Positions 20,928-33,490 of a stretch of DNA of 64,000 nt are shown piece after piece. This DNA comes from Nymphaea colorata (Eukaryota > Streptophyta > Magnoliopsida > Nymphaeales > Nymphaeaceae): NCBI RefSeq assembly GCF_008831285.2, contig NC_045143.1, positions 19,617,655-19,681,654 of the forward strand, in the 5' to 3' direction. The position numbers and the translations under genes were made by a program. The notes beneath the pieces are model-generated. The model ran no database searches. It was not told the DNA's origin and was given only the letters and a program-made list of their open reading frames with translations. The first letter of the stretch is position 1. Each line of letters starts with the position of its first letter.

Positions 20928-21809
20928 GTGTCATGGCAACCCTTCCTCCTCCCCCGCCTTTGCGACCGCCCTTGGGGGCTTGGGTTGGGGGTCCTAGTCT
21001 TTGTGGTATCAGGCCGGGTAACCCCCTCCCCTCTTAATCGCTTGCTTTGTCGTGCAGCAATCGGTTTTCTTTGCTCGCCTGATGGAGTCCGTCAAGCTAG
21101 GGTATTGTCTTTCAGTTGGCAGTCTACTATCTTCAATTGCGTTTTCGCCGGCACACTTCAGCTGAGAGATGCTCGCGGACTCCTCCAGGCCTTCCTCCCA
21201 CCCGCGTGTTGTTGTTTTCTCCTTTTGCAAATGGGTGATTGTTCCTTGCGGCCGAGCCTCCCCAAGGTGGTCTCCGTTGGTAGGCCAGCCCCCTCACCGT
21301 GGTGTGTCCCCTCTTCTCGGCGTGCTTCGAGGCTTCGTCACCTTCTTCGGTCTGTCGCTTCTATCCGCGTCAGATGGGGCCAGTGATGGTGTCAGAGGTG
21401 TGCTTCCTTGAACGGCCGCCGGGCCGTCACGTGTTCTCGATGCCGTTTTCCTGCTTGTCAGAATGATCGTCGCCTTTTTGCTCAGCGGCATGGTTTTGCA
21501 GCGGTCACTTCTTCCTTCTGGGTCCAAGTTCCTCTGCAAGTTGTTCAGCGGTCACCTTCTTTGGACGAGAGCTCTATGTTCTTTGGCTCTATCAGGCTTC
21601 CTTGGCCTGAGCCTGCTTGTCCTGGTACGCGGGGTCCACCTTTTTCGGTACAGGTTCCGCAGGTTTTCAGCCCAGGTGATCCGCCGCACCAGTGCTCTTC
21701 AGTGGTAGAGCTACCGCCTTCTCAGCTTCCGCCCTTGCTTCCCTCACCGCTGGCGCCAAACCTCTCCTCAGCGAAGGAGTCTAGCCTGCTCTCTGCCACG
21801 CTCCTCTGA
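20928..21809 (+). pseudogene. LINE ORF1-like remnant
   Basis: One frame runs from about 20928 to 21809, broken by TGA at 21384-21386. After the stop it encodes CQRCASLNGRRAVTCSRCRF followed by PACQNDRR, a cluster resembling the CX2C...C zinc knuckles of plant L1 ORF1 proteins, with His replaced by Arg in the first knuckle. A Pro/Ser-rich tail follows. ORF1 proteins bind the LINE RNA. The N-terminal part is not recognisable, so other frames may have been used originally. Confidence 0.45.
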
Positions 21810-22691
21810 GGTACCCTGCTCGCCCTTTCCATTTCCTGCTTTGCGAGTTGGGGCTCCACGCGAGTCCACCTCGGGATGCCCCGACCCGATGCTGGTTGCT
21901 GCTCAGTCTCACCTTGGCGACGTCTGGTCGTCCGCACCGTCTCTTTCGGCTGCCCGCCCGTCGGCAGGGGGTCGCACCCTTGAGGCTGCTGTTGTTGCTT
22001 GCTCTCGTCCGACTGCGGCCTGCGTTGTCTTGGCATCTGGCGTCTCGGCACCCCCAGTCAGGCGTTCTCCCTCTGTTGCCTGTACGTTGCTTTTACCTTG
22101 GTTACTGGCCCCCCTATGCCCCCCTTACACCCAGGACCTCCTCCTTTACCTATCTGCCTTGGGTTTTTTCTGTTTCTTTTGACAGTAGCTTTAGCTCTCA
22201 CTGGTCTTCCCTGCATATTCTACTCCCTAGACTCAGTCGCGGCTCACCTCAAAACCTCGCCTACCTGCCTCTCCCACCGGTTAGCCCTGCCCTCCCCCGC
22301 ATCCCTTATGTTGGCTCTTTTTCCCCTACCCTGCGGTCTGAGTTTGCGTTCACCTCTGCCCCCTCGTCCTCCCCTGTTCAGTTGTCTGGCCCCACCACGA
22401 GTCCTGTGGGTCGTCACTCCCAGCCCGATAGGTTGCCACCTGTTGCCCCTTGTTGGATATTGAGTTGGGCATTTCCCTCCCGGATGCGCTTGACGCTCTT
22501 AAGGTCTCTCTTGCGCCGGAGCAACTTGATTTGTTGCGCTCCTCTTTTGTTGCCACTATGGCACCGGCCTCCTGCTCCAGCCTGGCCAGGTTGCGGCGGG
22601 AGTTGCGTAGGATTGGGGCTTCCGCAGCCTCCATCCTCCCCCCTGGTGCCGCCAGGGCGGCCAGACGTTCGTCGCTTCACGTGGTTTCCCC

Positions 22692-25600
22692 ATGAGGGTT
22701 GCATGTTGGAATGTGCGGGGCCTCAGTGCCCGTTATCGGCGTAGGTATCTCTCTTCTTGGATCCGTCAGCATGGACATTCGGTGCTTATCGTGGTTGAGA
22801 CCAAGATGTCTGTCATCTCTCATGCTTGTGTTCGTACTTTGTTGCGTCAACCGTCCTTTGGGTTCCTTCCAGTTTGTGGAGCAGCTGGCGGCATCCTGCT
22901 GGCTTGGTCTCCACCCCTTACGGGGGTTGTTGTGCATGTCGGTAGGTACTCTATCTCTGCTTCTCTCAGCGGATTCTGGCCTAATGGTCCGGTCTTGGTT
23001 ACTGCGGTTTATGGCCCTTGCGTTGGGGTTTTGCGTGGGCAGCTGTGGGCTGAGCTGCAGCAGGTTCGCCAGCTTGCAGCTTCCCCAGCTTGCAGCTTCC
23101 CCTTGGCTTCTGGCAGGAGACTTCAACTGTTTGCTTAGCCCTGCTGACTCATCCTCCCCTGTCACTTCTGGTCCGTCTATGTCTGCTTTTCGATCGTTCG
23201 TTGATGAGTTCGGTCTTTTTGACGTGTCTTCGACTAACGGTACGTTTACTTGGTCTAATAATAGGAACCCTTCGATCCTTCGTAGGTTGGACCGTATCTT
23301 CCTCTCGCTTGAGTTGTTCTCTGTTTTTCCTTCATCCTCTTTGGTTCTTAGTCCGAGGCACCTGTCTGATCACGCTCCGCTGTCCTTTCCCTTCTTCGAG
23401 GTAGGGCTGGTATCGGGCACGCCAAGTTTCATTTTGAACTTTGGTGGCTTCGTGATTAATCCTTTGTAGCTACCATCCCTAATTGGTGGGCTCGTGCAGT
23501 CAATGGTAGGTGGGCTGCTTTCAGGCTCTCACGGAAGTTGCACTCCATCAGGAGGGAGGCGCTCGCCTGAAAGCGCATTTTCTGGAGCAGCAAATTTTTG
23601 GAAGTGGCCGATTGGGATGACTTGTCCCTCCAGGCCTCTGATAATGTTTCTGCGGATCAGTCTTCTCGTCTCCTTTGTCTGCAGTGTCTTGCCCAGGAGT
23701 GGCGGATTAGGGAGTCTATCCACTGGCAGCAACGCTCTAGGCTGGGTTGGCTCGCGCATGGGGACCAAAACTCTAGATTCTTCCACTTGGCCGTCTCTTA
23801 GAGGCGCCGTCAGACGTTGCTCCAGTCCATGGGTATCGGGGGTAGGGTTTTTCTTGGCGATGACATCCTCCCGGCCCTGAGCGCTCATTTTTAGGATTTC
23901 TACTCTAAACCTCTTCGCTTTCGTGCCACGCTGCCGGATTTTCACCTCTCCTCTCTCTTTGTCTCTTGTGCGATTGCTCTTGAGCGGCCCTTCCAACACC
24001 AAGAGATCAAGAACGCGGTTTGGGCCCTTGGCTCTGGTAAGGCACCCAGCATTGATGGTTTCCCTGTCGAATTTTTTCGTACTTTTTGGGAGGTTTGTAG
24101 CGCGGATGTGTTTGTGTTTTGTGATGAGTTTGCCTCCAATTCTGTTTTCTTGAAGGAATTCAATCAAGCTACCTGGGTCCTGGTGCTTAAGCGCCCTAAC
24201 CCTACGGACGTCACCCACTTTCGCCCGATCTCCATCCTAGGCACACCTTTCAAGATTATTGCTAAGTTGCTCTCTTTGCGACTTGCGCCTGTCATGTCTT
24301 CAATCATTAATCCCTTCCAGGTTGCTTTCGTCAAGGGTCGGCGTCTGCAGGATGCGGTTGTCCTAGCCAATGAGGTTGTTCACTCCCTTTACTGTCTACG
24401 GCTACCTTCATTCATCATTAAGTTGGACATCTCTAAAGCTTTTGACTCGGTTAGTTGGGAGTTCATTTCTGACCTCCTCACCCGTCTTGCGTTTGGTCCT
24501 TCGTTTAGACAATGGATCATGTCGCTTGTCACTGGGGCCCAGCTTGCGGTCTCCTTCAATGGGAAGTGTGGCGATTTCTTCTGTCTCGAGCGTAGCTTCC
24601 GTCAAGGTTGCCCGTTATCGCCCTTGCTTTTCAACTTGGTTGCTGAGAGCTTTTCTGCGTTTTTCCATCACGCAACGGTCGTTGGCTTCCTCACACCTCA
24701 TTCGCTCTCCCACTTACCGTCCTTCTCCACCATTCAGTATGCTGATGATTTTCTCCTGTTAGGCAGTGCTTCCCGCCAGCAGATTGTGAGAACGTGGCTC
24801 ATCCTTCGGGTCTTTGAGCTCTTCTCGGGTCTTTCTATCAATTCTGCCAAGTGTCACCTTTCCCTCATTCACGCGGATCCGGGCACGGTACTTCTCGTGG
24901 AAGCTTGCTTTGGGTGTAAGGCTACTAGCCTGCCCATGGACTATTTGAGGCTTCAGATTACGTTGTCGCCTCCTGCTCCTTCTTTTTGGGATGGGGTGAA
25001 GCAGAAGCTTACTGATCGCCTTTAGTGTTGGCAGGAAAAGCTGCTTTCTCTCCCAGGTCGGATTACTCTGGCTAAGCACTGCCTTGCGTCGGTCTTTCTC
25101 CATGCTTTGTCTGTCTTTCGGCCTCCTGTGGCGGTTTTGCGTAGGTTTGATAAGTTTATTCGTAAGTTTGTTTGGGATGGTGATCGACCTTCAGATCGCC
25201 TTGCGCATTGGGATGTGGTTGTCTTTTCGCGTCTTCTTGGGGGTGTTGGGGTTACCAACCTTAGTCGGGCTTGCGAGTCTTCCCTGTGTTCTTCGTGGTG
25301 GCGGTTAGCAACTGAACATTCTCCCATCACTCAATTCATTAGTTCAAAATTCGACCTGCCTTCCCTTAGCGTATGGCATAGTTCTATCTCTCACACCTCC
25401 TCCTCTCACTTTTGGTCTGACATGCTTTCTGTCATTCTTTTTTTCCTCCGCCTTGCTGACCTCTCATCGTCCACATCCCCATCTTGGCCCCTTTCACCTA
25501 CCCGTGAGTTCACTTTTTCTTCTTGCTACATGGCCTCCTTTGGTCCTTCTGTCGCGTCACTCCCCCCCTCCCCCCCCCCCCCCCGGGTCTCTTTGGTCTC

Positions 25601-26014
25601 TTGGCTCATCTCCTCGTGCCATTGCTTTTGTTTGGCTACTTTTGACTGGCCATATCAACACTTTTGATCACTAACAGCGCTTTGGCATCAGTTTGGCTAA
25701 CCAGTGTCCCCTATGTCTTGTTGCGACTGAGTCTCGGGTCCACCTTTTTACTTCTGGTCTTTTTTTCTCTAGTGTCATTGCTTGTACTTGGCCTTCCCTT
25801 GTTAGTAATCTTCCTAACCCACCATCCATTCGCTTCCTGGGGTCATGTCTGGAGGCCGTGGCTCATTTCAGCTTGGTGGCGCATTTGGGTGGAGCGCAAC
25901 AACAGGGTCTTCAGGGGCACCTTCTCTTCGCTAGATTCTGTGGCTCGTTTTGTGCAAAGGGATGTCCAATTTGCCATTCGGTTAAAGCGCCGCCACCTGT
26001 CTGCGGTTGGGTGA
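22692..26014 (+). pseudogene. LINE ORF2: APE endonuclease plus reverse transcriptase, broken
   Basis: Endonuclease: WNVRG at the start (ATG 22692), ETKM, YGP, GDFN, GTFTW, RLDR and SDHAP appear in order. The frame jumps at 23071-23102, where a 16-bp unit is doubled, and again near 23400 (one base lost). Stops follow at RD*SF (about 23458), ALA*KR, VS*RRR and HF*DF. Reverse transcriptase: 24108-25025 encodes FRPISI, KLDISKAFDSV, QGCPLSPLLF and YADD (24738-24749), ending in TAG at 25023-25025. The frame resumes as CWQEKLLSLPGR and KFIRKFVWDG. The C-terminus has a zinc-binding-type CPLC...HLF segment and AWWRIWVERNN in two other frames, after a poly-C tract at 25561-25584. ORF2 would nick target DNA and copy the LINE RNA in place. 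This copy cannot. Confidence 0.88.
23071..23102. repeat. 16-bp perfect tandem duplication in ORF2
   Basis: AGCTTGCAGCTTCCCC occurs at 23071-23086 and 23087-23102. Removing one copy restores the endonuclease frame across LAASP and WLLAGDFN. Confidence 0.95.
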
Positions 26015-26183
26015 CTGTGTCACTTCGTCTTTTTCCCTTCTCTCTTATTTTTCTGTGCATTGTATTGTATATTTCTTCTTCCTACTTGTGTTTTTTGCGG
26101 TATGTTTTTTTTTTCGGATTGTTTTTCTATTTATGGGACCTCTTGTCCTCAAATTTTGTTATATATTCTCATTTTATCGGCAC

Positions 26184-26307
<124 letters not shown>

Positions 26308-26396
26308 TTCTGCTGCTTTTTTTTCTTGTTTTCCTTGATTCCTTAAGTGTGATTCCTTAAGTGTCAATGAGGGGCTCCCCCATCTCCAATAAACCA

Positions 26397-26398
<2 letters not shown>

Positions 26399-26433
<35 letters not shown>
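26399..26433. repeat. (CT)n microsatellite
   Basis: About 17 CT units, directly after the inferred LINE 3' end. It matches the CT tract at the LINE 5' end. Confidence 0.95.
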
Positions 26434-26436
<3 letters not shown>

Positions 26437-28028
26437 GACGTCGGCTCCATCGCCGACATTTTTTTCCTTTGTTTCCCTAAAGGCATGGATATATGAGGGG
26501 CTCTTTGCTTCTACAATTTCTTTTACTAATTTGAGATTGGGAATTGGCTACTCTGATGGTCACTTGTTCGTCATGGCAATGAATCAGGGAGGGCGACCAT
26601 CGATTTTCTGGATCGTTCAGAAAGTAGGTAAACTAACAATAGTGAATGTATTATAGTATTTGATCATTGTTGATTAGTATTTGAGGACGATGCTTTTGGT
26701 TGGACTTGTTCATTGCACACCAAATGTTCGAGAAAATGCCTGACTGAAAAAAGTTGAAGAATTGAGGTGACCTGTATTGCCTGCAGATGAAGAATTGAAA
26801 TGTGAAAAAAAGATGAACAACCCAAAGTTCCAAACTATGTGAAAAGTGGAAGCAGTTGGAAATGTTGATTGCCTAGTAAAAAAATCAAGTCCGTTACTCC
26901 ACCTTTTAATTGCATTCTCCCACAGAGATACTTAACAAGGTATACTAGAAAAGAAAGGTCCCCATCTGCCAATTTCTTGACAAGTTTTTATCTGTTGATT
27001 ATAGATGTACAATTCCACAATAGTTGATTGCAGAACTAAGTTGCGATTGCATGGGAGTTATTTTGTCTTAGAGAATACAAAAAAAATATAGTTTTTTATT
27101 GATTAAGGGTCATTGGCATATTTTTCAACATTTACATATTTGACGAAATATTGGCTTTATTGTAGCAATTTTCATCCATTGGAAAGGAAGAAATATTGAC
27201 TTCAAAGCTGTGGCGATTGATTAGAGTAATAGGAGCAGGAAGGAGTAAAGGGAAAATCATGGCCTTTTTCTTTTTCTTTTTTTTTTTTGTAATTCAGAAG
27301 GAATTCAATTCATGGCCGCCCCTGTTTGGGAGTAAATCTTAGAAACATTATTATTGCCTCTTTGTTTCCGCAGGAATAAAAAAAATGTGATTTAACCTCA
27401 TAATTAGTGATGGCCAAAAGAAGAAGGTATTTGTTGGTCCCCTAATTGCACATGCATGTTTTTAGGTGCCAATGTTTGTAACTGGATGTGCAGTGGGAGA
27501 AAATCGTTGCTCAAAAGCTCTTTTCAGTCATTCAATGGTTGATCAATTTAAATAAGCCTACGCATGTAAATTGGCTTGATCATTTAGTTACAAAATTCAA
27601 CCAATTCTAGTATCAGATTATGCTTTCTACAAAAATTGACTGTTACCACATCATCCATGTAGGTCCCCGTAGAGGCCAATAGAAATACTTGTGAAAAAAG
27701 TGAGAAAGGAATAATTTTAAACAAGCTATATACATATAAATCCATTATATTGATTTAAAAAAAGAATCTGTATACTTTTCAATCACAATGTAGGTAGAAG
27801 AATAAAAATGAAAGGGCATCATTAGTTTAAGATGTGCATCTTCCAACAACCCACTACCAAAAAATTGGAAAATTTTAATTTTGTGGAACTCACTACACTT
27901 ATGTTTAGCTTATAGTAAGCATATTGGGACCATTGAAGATATACAGTAAAGACAAAAAAAATTGAGCTACCATAGGTAAGAAACAAACTCAGAACACATT
28001 TTTAAAGGAATAGCCTTTAAGATCATTC
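26434..28028. other. Intergenic, no gene identified
   Basis: AT-rich sequence. A 73-codon frame at 26435-26656 has a mildly protein-like segment (GHLFVMAMNQGGRPSIFWIV), but no family or splice context supports it. Confidence 0.5.
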
Positions 28029-28031
28029 TTA

Positions 28032-28404
28032 GGGTCTGTTTGACTAGGTGGAATTATACTGTATATATGGAACTTTAATTCAAATTTTCTAAAAAGTTTC
28101 ATATGAAACAAACACAGAACTTTAGTTCTGGGAGTTTAGGGGAAGATATGAAACTTCAATACCAGCGTTAAAGTTTCACCTAAATAGTTCCCTTGTCCTT
28201 CCCCTTCCATGCATCTCTTCTTAATGAGGTGGTATTTTAGTTCCATCGTAAACAAACATGAAATTAAAGACCTGAAACAAAAGTTTCAGTCCATCAAACA
28301 AAATGGGCATGGAAGTGGTACAAAACTTCTATAAAAATGTACCTGGTACTAAATGCCCAACAATTTAATGTCTGGGTATTTGGTTCAGCTATTCAGACGG
28401 GCCC
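28032..28404. mobile_element. Tourist-like (PIF/Harbinger) MITE
   Basis: A 373-bp element starting GGGTCTGTTTGACTAG and ending CTATTCAGACGGGCCC. The ends are imperfect inverted repeats, flanked by TTA on both sides (28029-28031 and 28405-28407). The TTA duplication and the GGGTCTGTTTG terminus are typical of Tourist MITEs. There is no coding capacity. Confidence 0.75.
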
Positions 28405-29517
28405 TTAAGGTCAGCTAGCTTCACATATGTCATGTACTCCTCCAGCATGAGAGGTGGGAGCTGCTATCTTCTGGTTGAGGTTGTTGTTGTGCCAATCACT
28501 TGAAATCGTTGCAGTAGTGCTTGGAATCTTCTACAAGTGCATCGTATGTGCTGCATTTATGCTGCTTAACCTATGGTGCAAAGAAAAGGATAAATAGGCA
28601 ATTGAAGAGGAAACAGGAAGGCAACCTTTCAAGAATGTCATGGCCGAAAGAAAGAGAAGGAAGAGGGTGAGTGATAGCCTCTCCATGCTTATAGATATGT
28701 TCTTCTAAGAATTGGCAAGGTTAAGAAAAGATCATTAAGGTACAAACATGATTCCAATGAATTTAGTCTCTTTGAGTTAGCATGTCCAAGAGCAGTCAAA
28801 AATTCAAATTCCCATTGACCAAACAAGGTCATAGCAAGAGTTTACAAAACTTTCGTTGGTCAAGAAGGATCCTAGTATGAATCTCACAAAATGAAAGACA
28901 TGAGCATAATGTTAGACTTCTTAGACTTATTTCCTTTATTGCAGATGTTGTTTTAGATCTTATAGAAACTCCAAGAGTATAAATTTAGTCGATCAAAAAT
29001 TAAAATCTTACATATTCATATGCATTAAGCAAAGAGCATAAGATGACTAAAGTATTGTCGCTGAACAACGAGAAAACTTTTATGTTTGAAAGAGTAAACA
29101 TACTGGATCGCAAAGGCTTGTTAGCTAGAAAATAGTGTTAGTAAGCTCAAAGGATAAAAAAGAGGCTCCAACCTGAAATGGGAAGAAAGTCGCACAAAAT
29201 CCAATCATGGGAGACAAGCTTCCATTTTTCTTTCAGGAGTTTCAGCAACTACTTGGCTTGCAGATGGACCAAGATTCATCTTCCTTCTCTAGTCACAAAA
29301 TCATGTACGTGGGATGTTATCTAGAGAAACTTTTTGGGTGGCCGTAATTCATGTCCAAATGATGAACAATGAATTTAAATAATTGAACTCATAACAAGGA
29401 TCCTGATACCTACAAAAGAAAGTCTCTTTTCCTTCATTAAATTTTGTTTCATCCTAAACTATTATCAGAAACGAAAAAGAATGGGGCTGCCGGAGAGCAG
29501 CCGTCTTCTATACAGAA

Positions 29518-29562
29518 TGTGTGTGTGTGTGTGTGTCTGTGAGAGAGAGAGAGAGAGAGAGC
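29518..29562. repeat. (GT)n-(GA)n microsatellite
   Basis: About eleven GT units followed by about eleven GA units. Confidence 0.95.
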
Positions 29563-29784
29563 GAATGAGATAGGGACAGAGAGAAGGGTGAGGGGTGAGA
29601 AGATCTTAGGAAGGGAGAGCGTGAGAGCGGGTGGAAGGAGAAAGTGAGGAAGGGGGGAAAAGAGAGAGCACGGGCAGAACACCCCCACCCCAGTTTTAAA
29701 ATCTCGACCGACAGATTAAAATCAGAACGGACGGTGATCCACCTGCTCGTGAGATCCGTGGCTTATAGCCACTTGTTACACCCG

Positions 29785-29835
29785 GCTCTCTCTCTCTCTC
29801 TCTCTTCGTATATATATATATATATATATATATAT
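29785..29835. repeat. (CT)n-(TA)n microsatellite
   Basis: CT units at 29785-29805 and TA units at 29809-29835. Confidence 0.95.
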
Positions 29836-30889
29836 GATTTGCTATAAGTAGCCTTTAATATAATAGCTCCATGATTTAAAAAATTATGGAATTTTAAGCA
29901 GATTGTATTTTGCCTTCAAGTAGAATTTGATAAATTCCATAGAAGAAAACAAACAAAATTTCAAATTCTATGAAATTTTATCAAAATTTTAGAAGGGATA
30001 TTTTTTTTTTCCATATTATGGAATCCTTTGCCTTTTAGGTCAATAACTGCTTTTCAGGTTCTTCTAACTTTCAGATGATCCTACATTATTGTTATACGCA
30101 TATTGTGCGTTCGTGGCCAGACATATGAACTTTCTAATTGATCCATAAGGTATTTTCTTTATGTTATTAATCTCATTTTAGTCTTCATTGATGTACATCA
30201 TATATCCCCGACATCTACATTGCCGCACCCAAGACAATCACTGACATTAGAGAGAGGAGTACACTCAATAATAATATACTGAATCCACACAGATTCATTA
30301 GGTCTACCTTTGCCCATTCTTGTCTAAATGATAGTCCTGCACATTGACTGGCTCAGGAAGACGCCTTCTCGGCAACTCACCCTCCATCCATCTCCAATTG
30401 TCAAACCAAAATTAATTTAGCTTTATCTCCACTCCCTACCTACCATCTAATGAAATGTCTACCTCATCCCAACCCCTTCAAGACATTTCTCAGCCGTTCT
30501 CTTCCAAGTCCATAAACCGTTGCCTTGAAGATACTTTGTCTTCAAAACCAATGACAGGAAAGAGGTGATTATTTTTAGTGTTAAGAAGACCATACATGAT
30601 TTATTAAAAACCCATAAGTTCCTAAATCTCCCACCACCTTCTTCAATAGGATGACACGTGGTCTGCCAACCAAATGTAATCGTCATATTCTATTTTGCGC
30701 ACTGGATAGAAATCTCGAGTATTCGCTACTCACGGCAGCAATCACTGTATTTGGAAGTCTGAAACATGACATCCAATAACTAATGAAGTTGTCCAGGACA
30801 AAGTTGATCAAACATGCTTTCCTTGAGAATTATAGACAAAAGTTTGATTTCAAGATGTCCCATCACTTTTGATTTAGATGGTTCAAAAT

Positions 30890-32290
30890 ATTGAACCCAG
30901 AGTCTAAAAATTAAGGGTGTGAAAAAGAAAGAGAGCAATCAAAGATTAATGTGGTTCGGTGTGAACTCACACCTACATCCACTAGAAAATTAACTATCGA
31001 TAGACCTTGCCTTCCTCAACATTTATACTTTTTGTTGCAACTATCACCATTATTTTCACCTCAATAATATTGGATTTACAACCATTATTTCCATGTTTAT
31101 CCTTTTGATTTATAGTTGTGCCCATACATTCCTTATATTTTCTATCAACAGATTTGGAATGTGATATGTTAGCTGTAACCGACGGATTCTCATCCTAATT
31201 TGTAGCTCCTCCTCTGCTGCTTTGGGTATCAGCCCCCCTTAAACTGGGCGGTAGCATGGAAATCCCGAGTTTGCTCCTTAGATGTTCAAAGGTGGTGAGA
31301 AGGCCAATGGCGAATTTTTTTTCTAAGAAAATGATAATCTAACTCCACATGCTTTATCTTTAAATGAACAACCCTTCCATTCCTGGAGAGCAGACATGCT
31401 ATCACAGTATAAAAATAGGTAGATCAGCTAAGTAAAGTTCAACATGTTTGAGAACATAAGAGATCTATGTAAGTTCAGCGACAGTAGATGCCATGAATTG
31501 ATACTCAGCCTCTATAGTTGACACCATGCTACAGTGGGTTGCTCCTTAGCAGTCCAATAAATACACTTAGAACCCAGATAAGTGGCAAAACCAATAGTTG
31601 AATGCCTGGTATTCTTGGCAACCAACCCAATTTGAGTCAAGTTCAATAGAGCCATGAACATGTTATAAGAGCCTTTTTGTAAGCTGAAAACAACTTGTCA
31701 TTGGGGACTACATATATTGGATAAGAAAATTAACTGAGAAGGAGATGTCTGGTCTTGTAAATGTCCAATATTGTAACCCTTGGATCAAGCATCAGTACAC
31801 CGTGGGATCTGCAAATGGAGCATCGTCTACTGGCGCTTTGTAATTTTGTACCAATGGTGTAATAATTGGTTTGCAAGAGAACATGTTTGCTTTCTCTAGC
31901 AAGATATACCCATATTGGCATTTGATTGAGAAAGAGCCCTCCATGCTTTTTAACAACCTCGACACCAAAAAAGTGATAAAGATAGCCCAAATCTTTCATT
32001 GAAAATTCTTTGCTCAAGTCACAAACAAATTCTTGTAATAAAATTAAACTATTGTTTGTCAGAATAATGTCATCGACATATAGGAGCAATAAGATAGTGC
32101 CTTCAGCATCATTGCAAATAAATAATGATGAATCAAAGACGTTTGAAAAGAAGCCTTTTGAAAGTAAATAAGTACGAAAACGATCATACCGTGCTTGCTG
32201 AACTTAGGAAAGCCTATAGAGTGCTTGATGAAGCTTACAAACATGATTATTGGCCACGGTAGGAGCCTCATTCAAAAGTACTACTTGTTG
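30890..32290 (-). mobile_element. 3' portion of a Ty1/copia element
   Basis: On the minus strand the order is reverse transcriptase with YVDD (32069-32080) and KEFSMKDLGYLYHFFG, RNase H with GFATYLGSKCIYWTAK and EAEYQFMASTVAEL, then HLRSKLGISMLPPSLRGA. A polypurine tract AAGGGGGGC (31232-31240) follows, and then TGATACCC, the likely start of the 3' LTR at 31231. The LTR interior keeps a U5-like GTGGATGTAGG ... GAACCACATTAATC block near 30950-30990. The outer LTR end and target duplication were not found, so 30890 is approximate. Gag, integrase and the 5' part of the reverse transcriptase are missing. Several stops and frameshifts break the pol frame. Confidence 0.8.
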
Positions 32291-32399
32291 TAGTCTAGAG
32301 ATCATTCATCTAAATCAACCACATTAATACCACCGATGAAAAATGGCAGATTGAGAAAGCCCCTGCCATTACCATTCAAATCAAAAGGGCTGTAAGATA

Positions 32400-33490
32400 A
32401 TGGCATACCTGGCTCCCTAACATCTTTAATTAGGGCTCCTCCCTAAATCGACATGCCATTTTTTCAACTCAAAGCAATTAGTGATGTCTTGCAAAATCTT
32501 TTCTTACCATTCTTGTCCTTCTTTGGCTCCTGAACTTTAGAAACATTCTCTCCTTGCAAGATAATGGGCACCTCATCTTCCACCTAGCCTCAAAAATTAT
32601 TCATCGCAAACATGTTTCCGCTAACCTTCCTTGTTAAATTACACACCAACACACCATTTTCCTCCCTCAAAGCATCTATCAACCTCTGCACACCTTTTAG
32701 AAGAATCCCTTGTATTAGGAGTAGCAGCCTCTAGGATTTCTCAGTGTTGTCTTCTAAGCACCCCTACTTCATCCAACCTTCTTTGCATTCCAACTTCAGT
32801 GCGGGGATCTTCCTTTTCCTCCTGTGACATTTTATAGCACTCAGACATATGTGTTGTTGCTCTACGGTGGAAGAAAAATTTGACTGCAGTCTCACACAAC
32901 ACCTCTTGATTCCAAAACTCCGCTCTATCCAATTCAATTTCGACAATCTAGGAATGAAACACCAAGGAACGTCGTCTAGCAAAACCCAATCAGAGAAGAA
33001 ACTTTGTTTGGATGTTGGCCTCTAGAAATGACCCACCCAATCCCTCGGCAGCACCCCTAAAAGGCACAGCGGATGTAGGCACTTCTAGATTGGTACCATC
33101 AAAGAATCTTCTACCTGCAAGGAATCACCCACTCACCGGCAACTCGTGGCCAGAAGTGGGCCCAACAAATGACACGCCCCTTTCCTCAATATCAGATTTC
33201 AAAGATCATTCACGATAAAAGCAAAATCCGCACCTCTTGAAGATGAACCTCCCACGAAACATCTAATGGCGGTGCATTTGAAGGGAGCCTTCATCTCTTC
33301 CTCCTCTGAAACTCTAATTATGTGTTTACCATTCACCATTGTCTTCAGTAAGGGGAAAGTAACATCGGAATCCTCCTGCGGTATCGATTTCAGAAGATCA
33401 ACCACGAGGGTTTCGTCGATGGTTTTCCCGGCAAAGATCGTCCATCGCCCCGTCTAGGGTTCCCTCCCGCGCATGGAGTCTCTCTCTAGA
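32400..33490 (-). pseudogene. LINE ORF1-like (DUF4283-type) remnant
   Basis: The minus strand carries frames reading GKTIDETLVVDLLKSIPQED, FPLLKTMVNGKHIIRV and AEFWNQEVLCETA ... RRATTHMSE. The last recalls the W-N-x-E-V-L-C ... D-R-A-T-x-M-S pattern of plant LINE ORF1 (DUF4283) proteins. The frames are interrupted by stops and shifts. Downstream pieces such as PLSYSPFDLNGNGRGFLNLP also look once-coding. It ends next to the copia fragment. Its identity is tentative; it might be a host gene fragment. Confidence 0.35.

Larger units (their letters stand above)
28408..30885. other. Intergenic; two compound microsatellites
   Basis: I see no gene. It includes (GT)n-(GA)n at about 29518-29562 and (CT)n-(TA)n at about 29785-29835. 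Confidence 0.55.

Noticed and set aside
21722-22704. Long minus-strand frames (Arg/Gln/Glu-rich) inside the LINE
   Set aside because: They are mirror frames of a C/T-rich coding strand; no recognisable domain, and the LINE motifs read on plus.
26435-26656. Plus-strand 73-codon frame after the LINE
   Set aside because: It begins in a CT repeat, has no recognised domain and no neighbouring exons.
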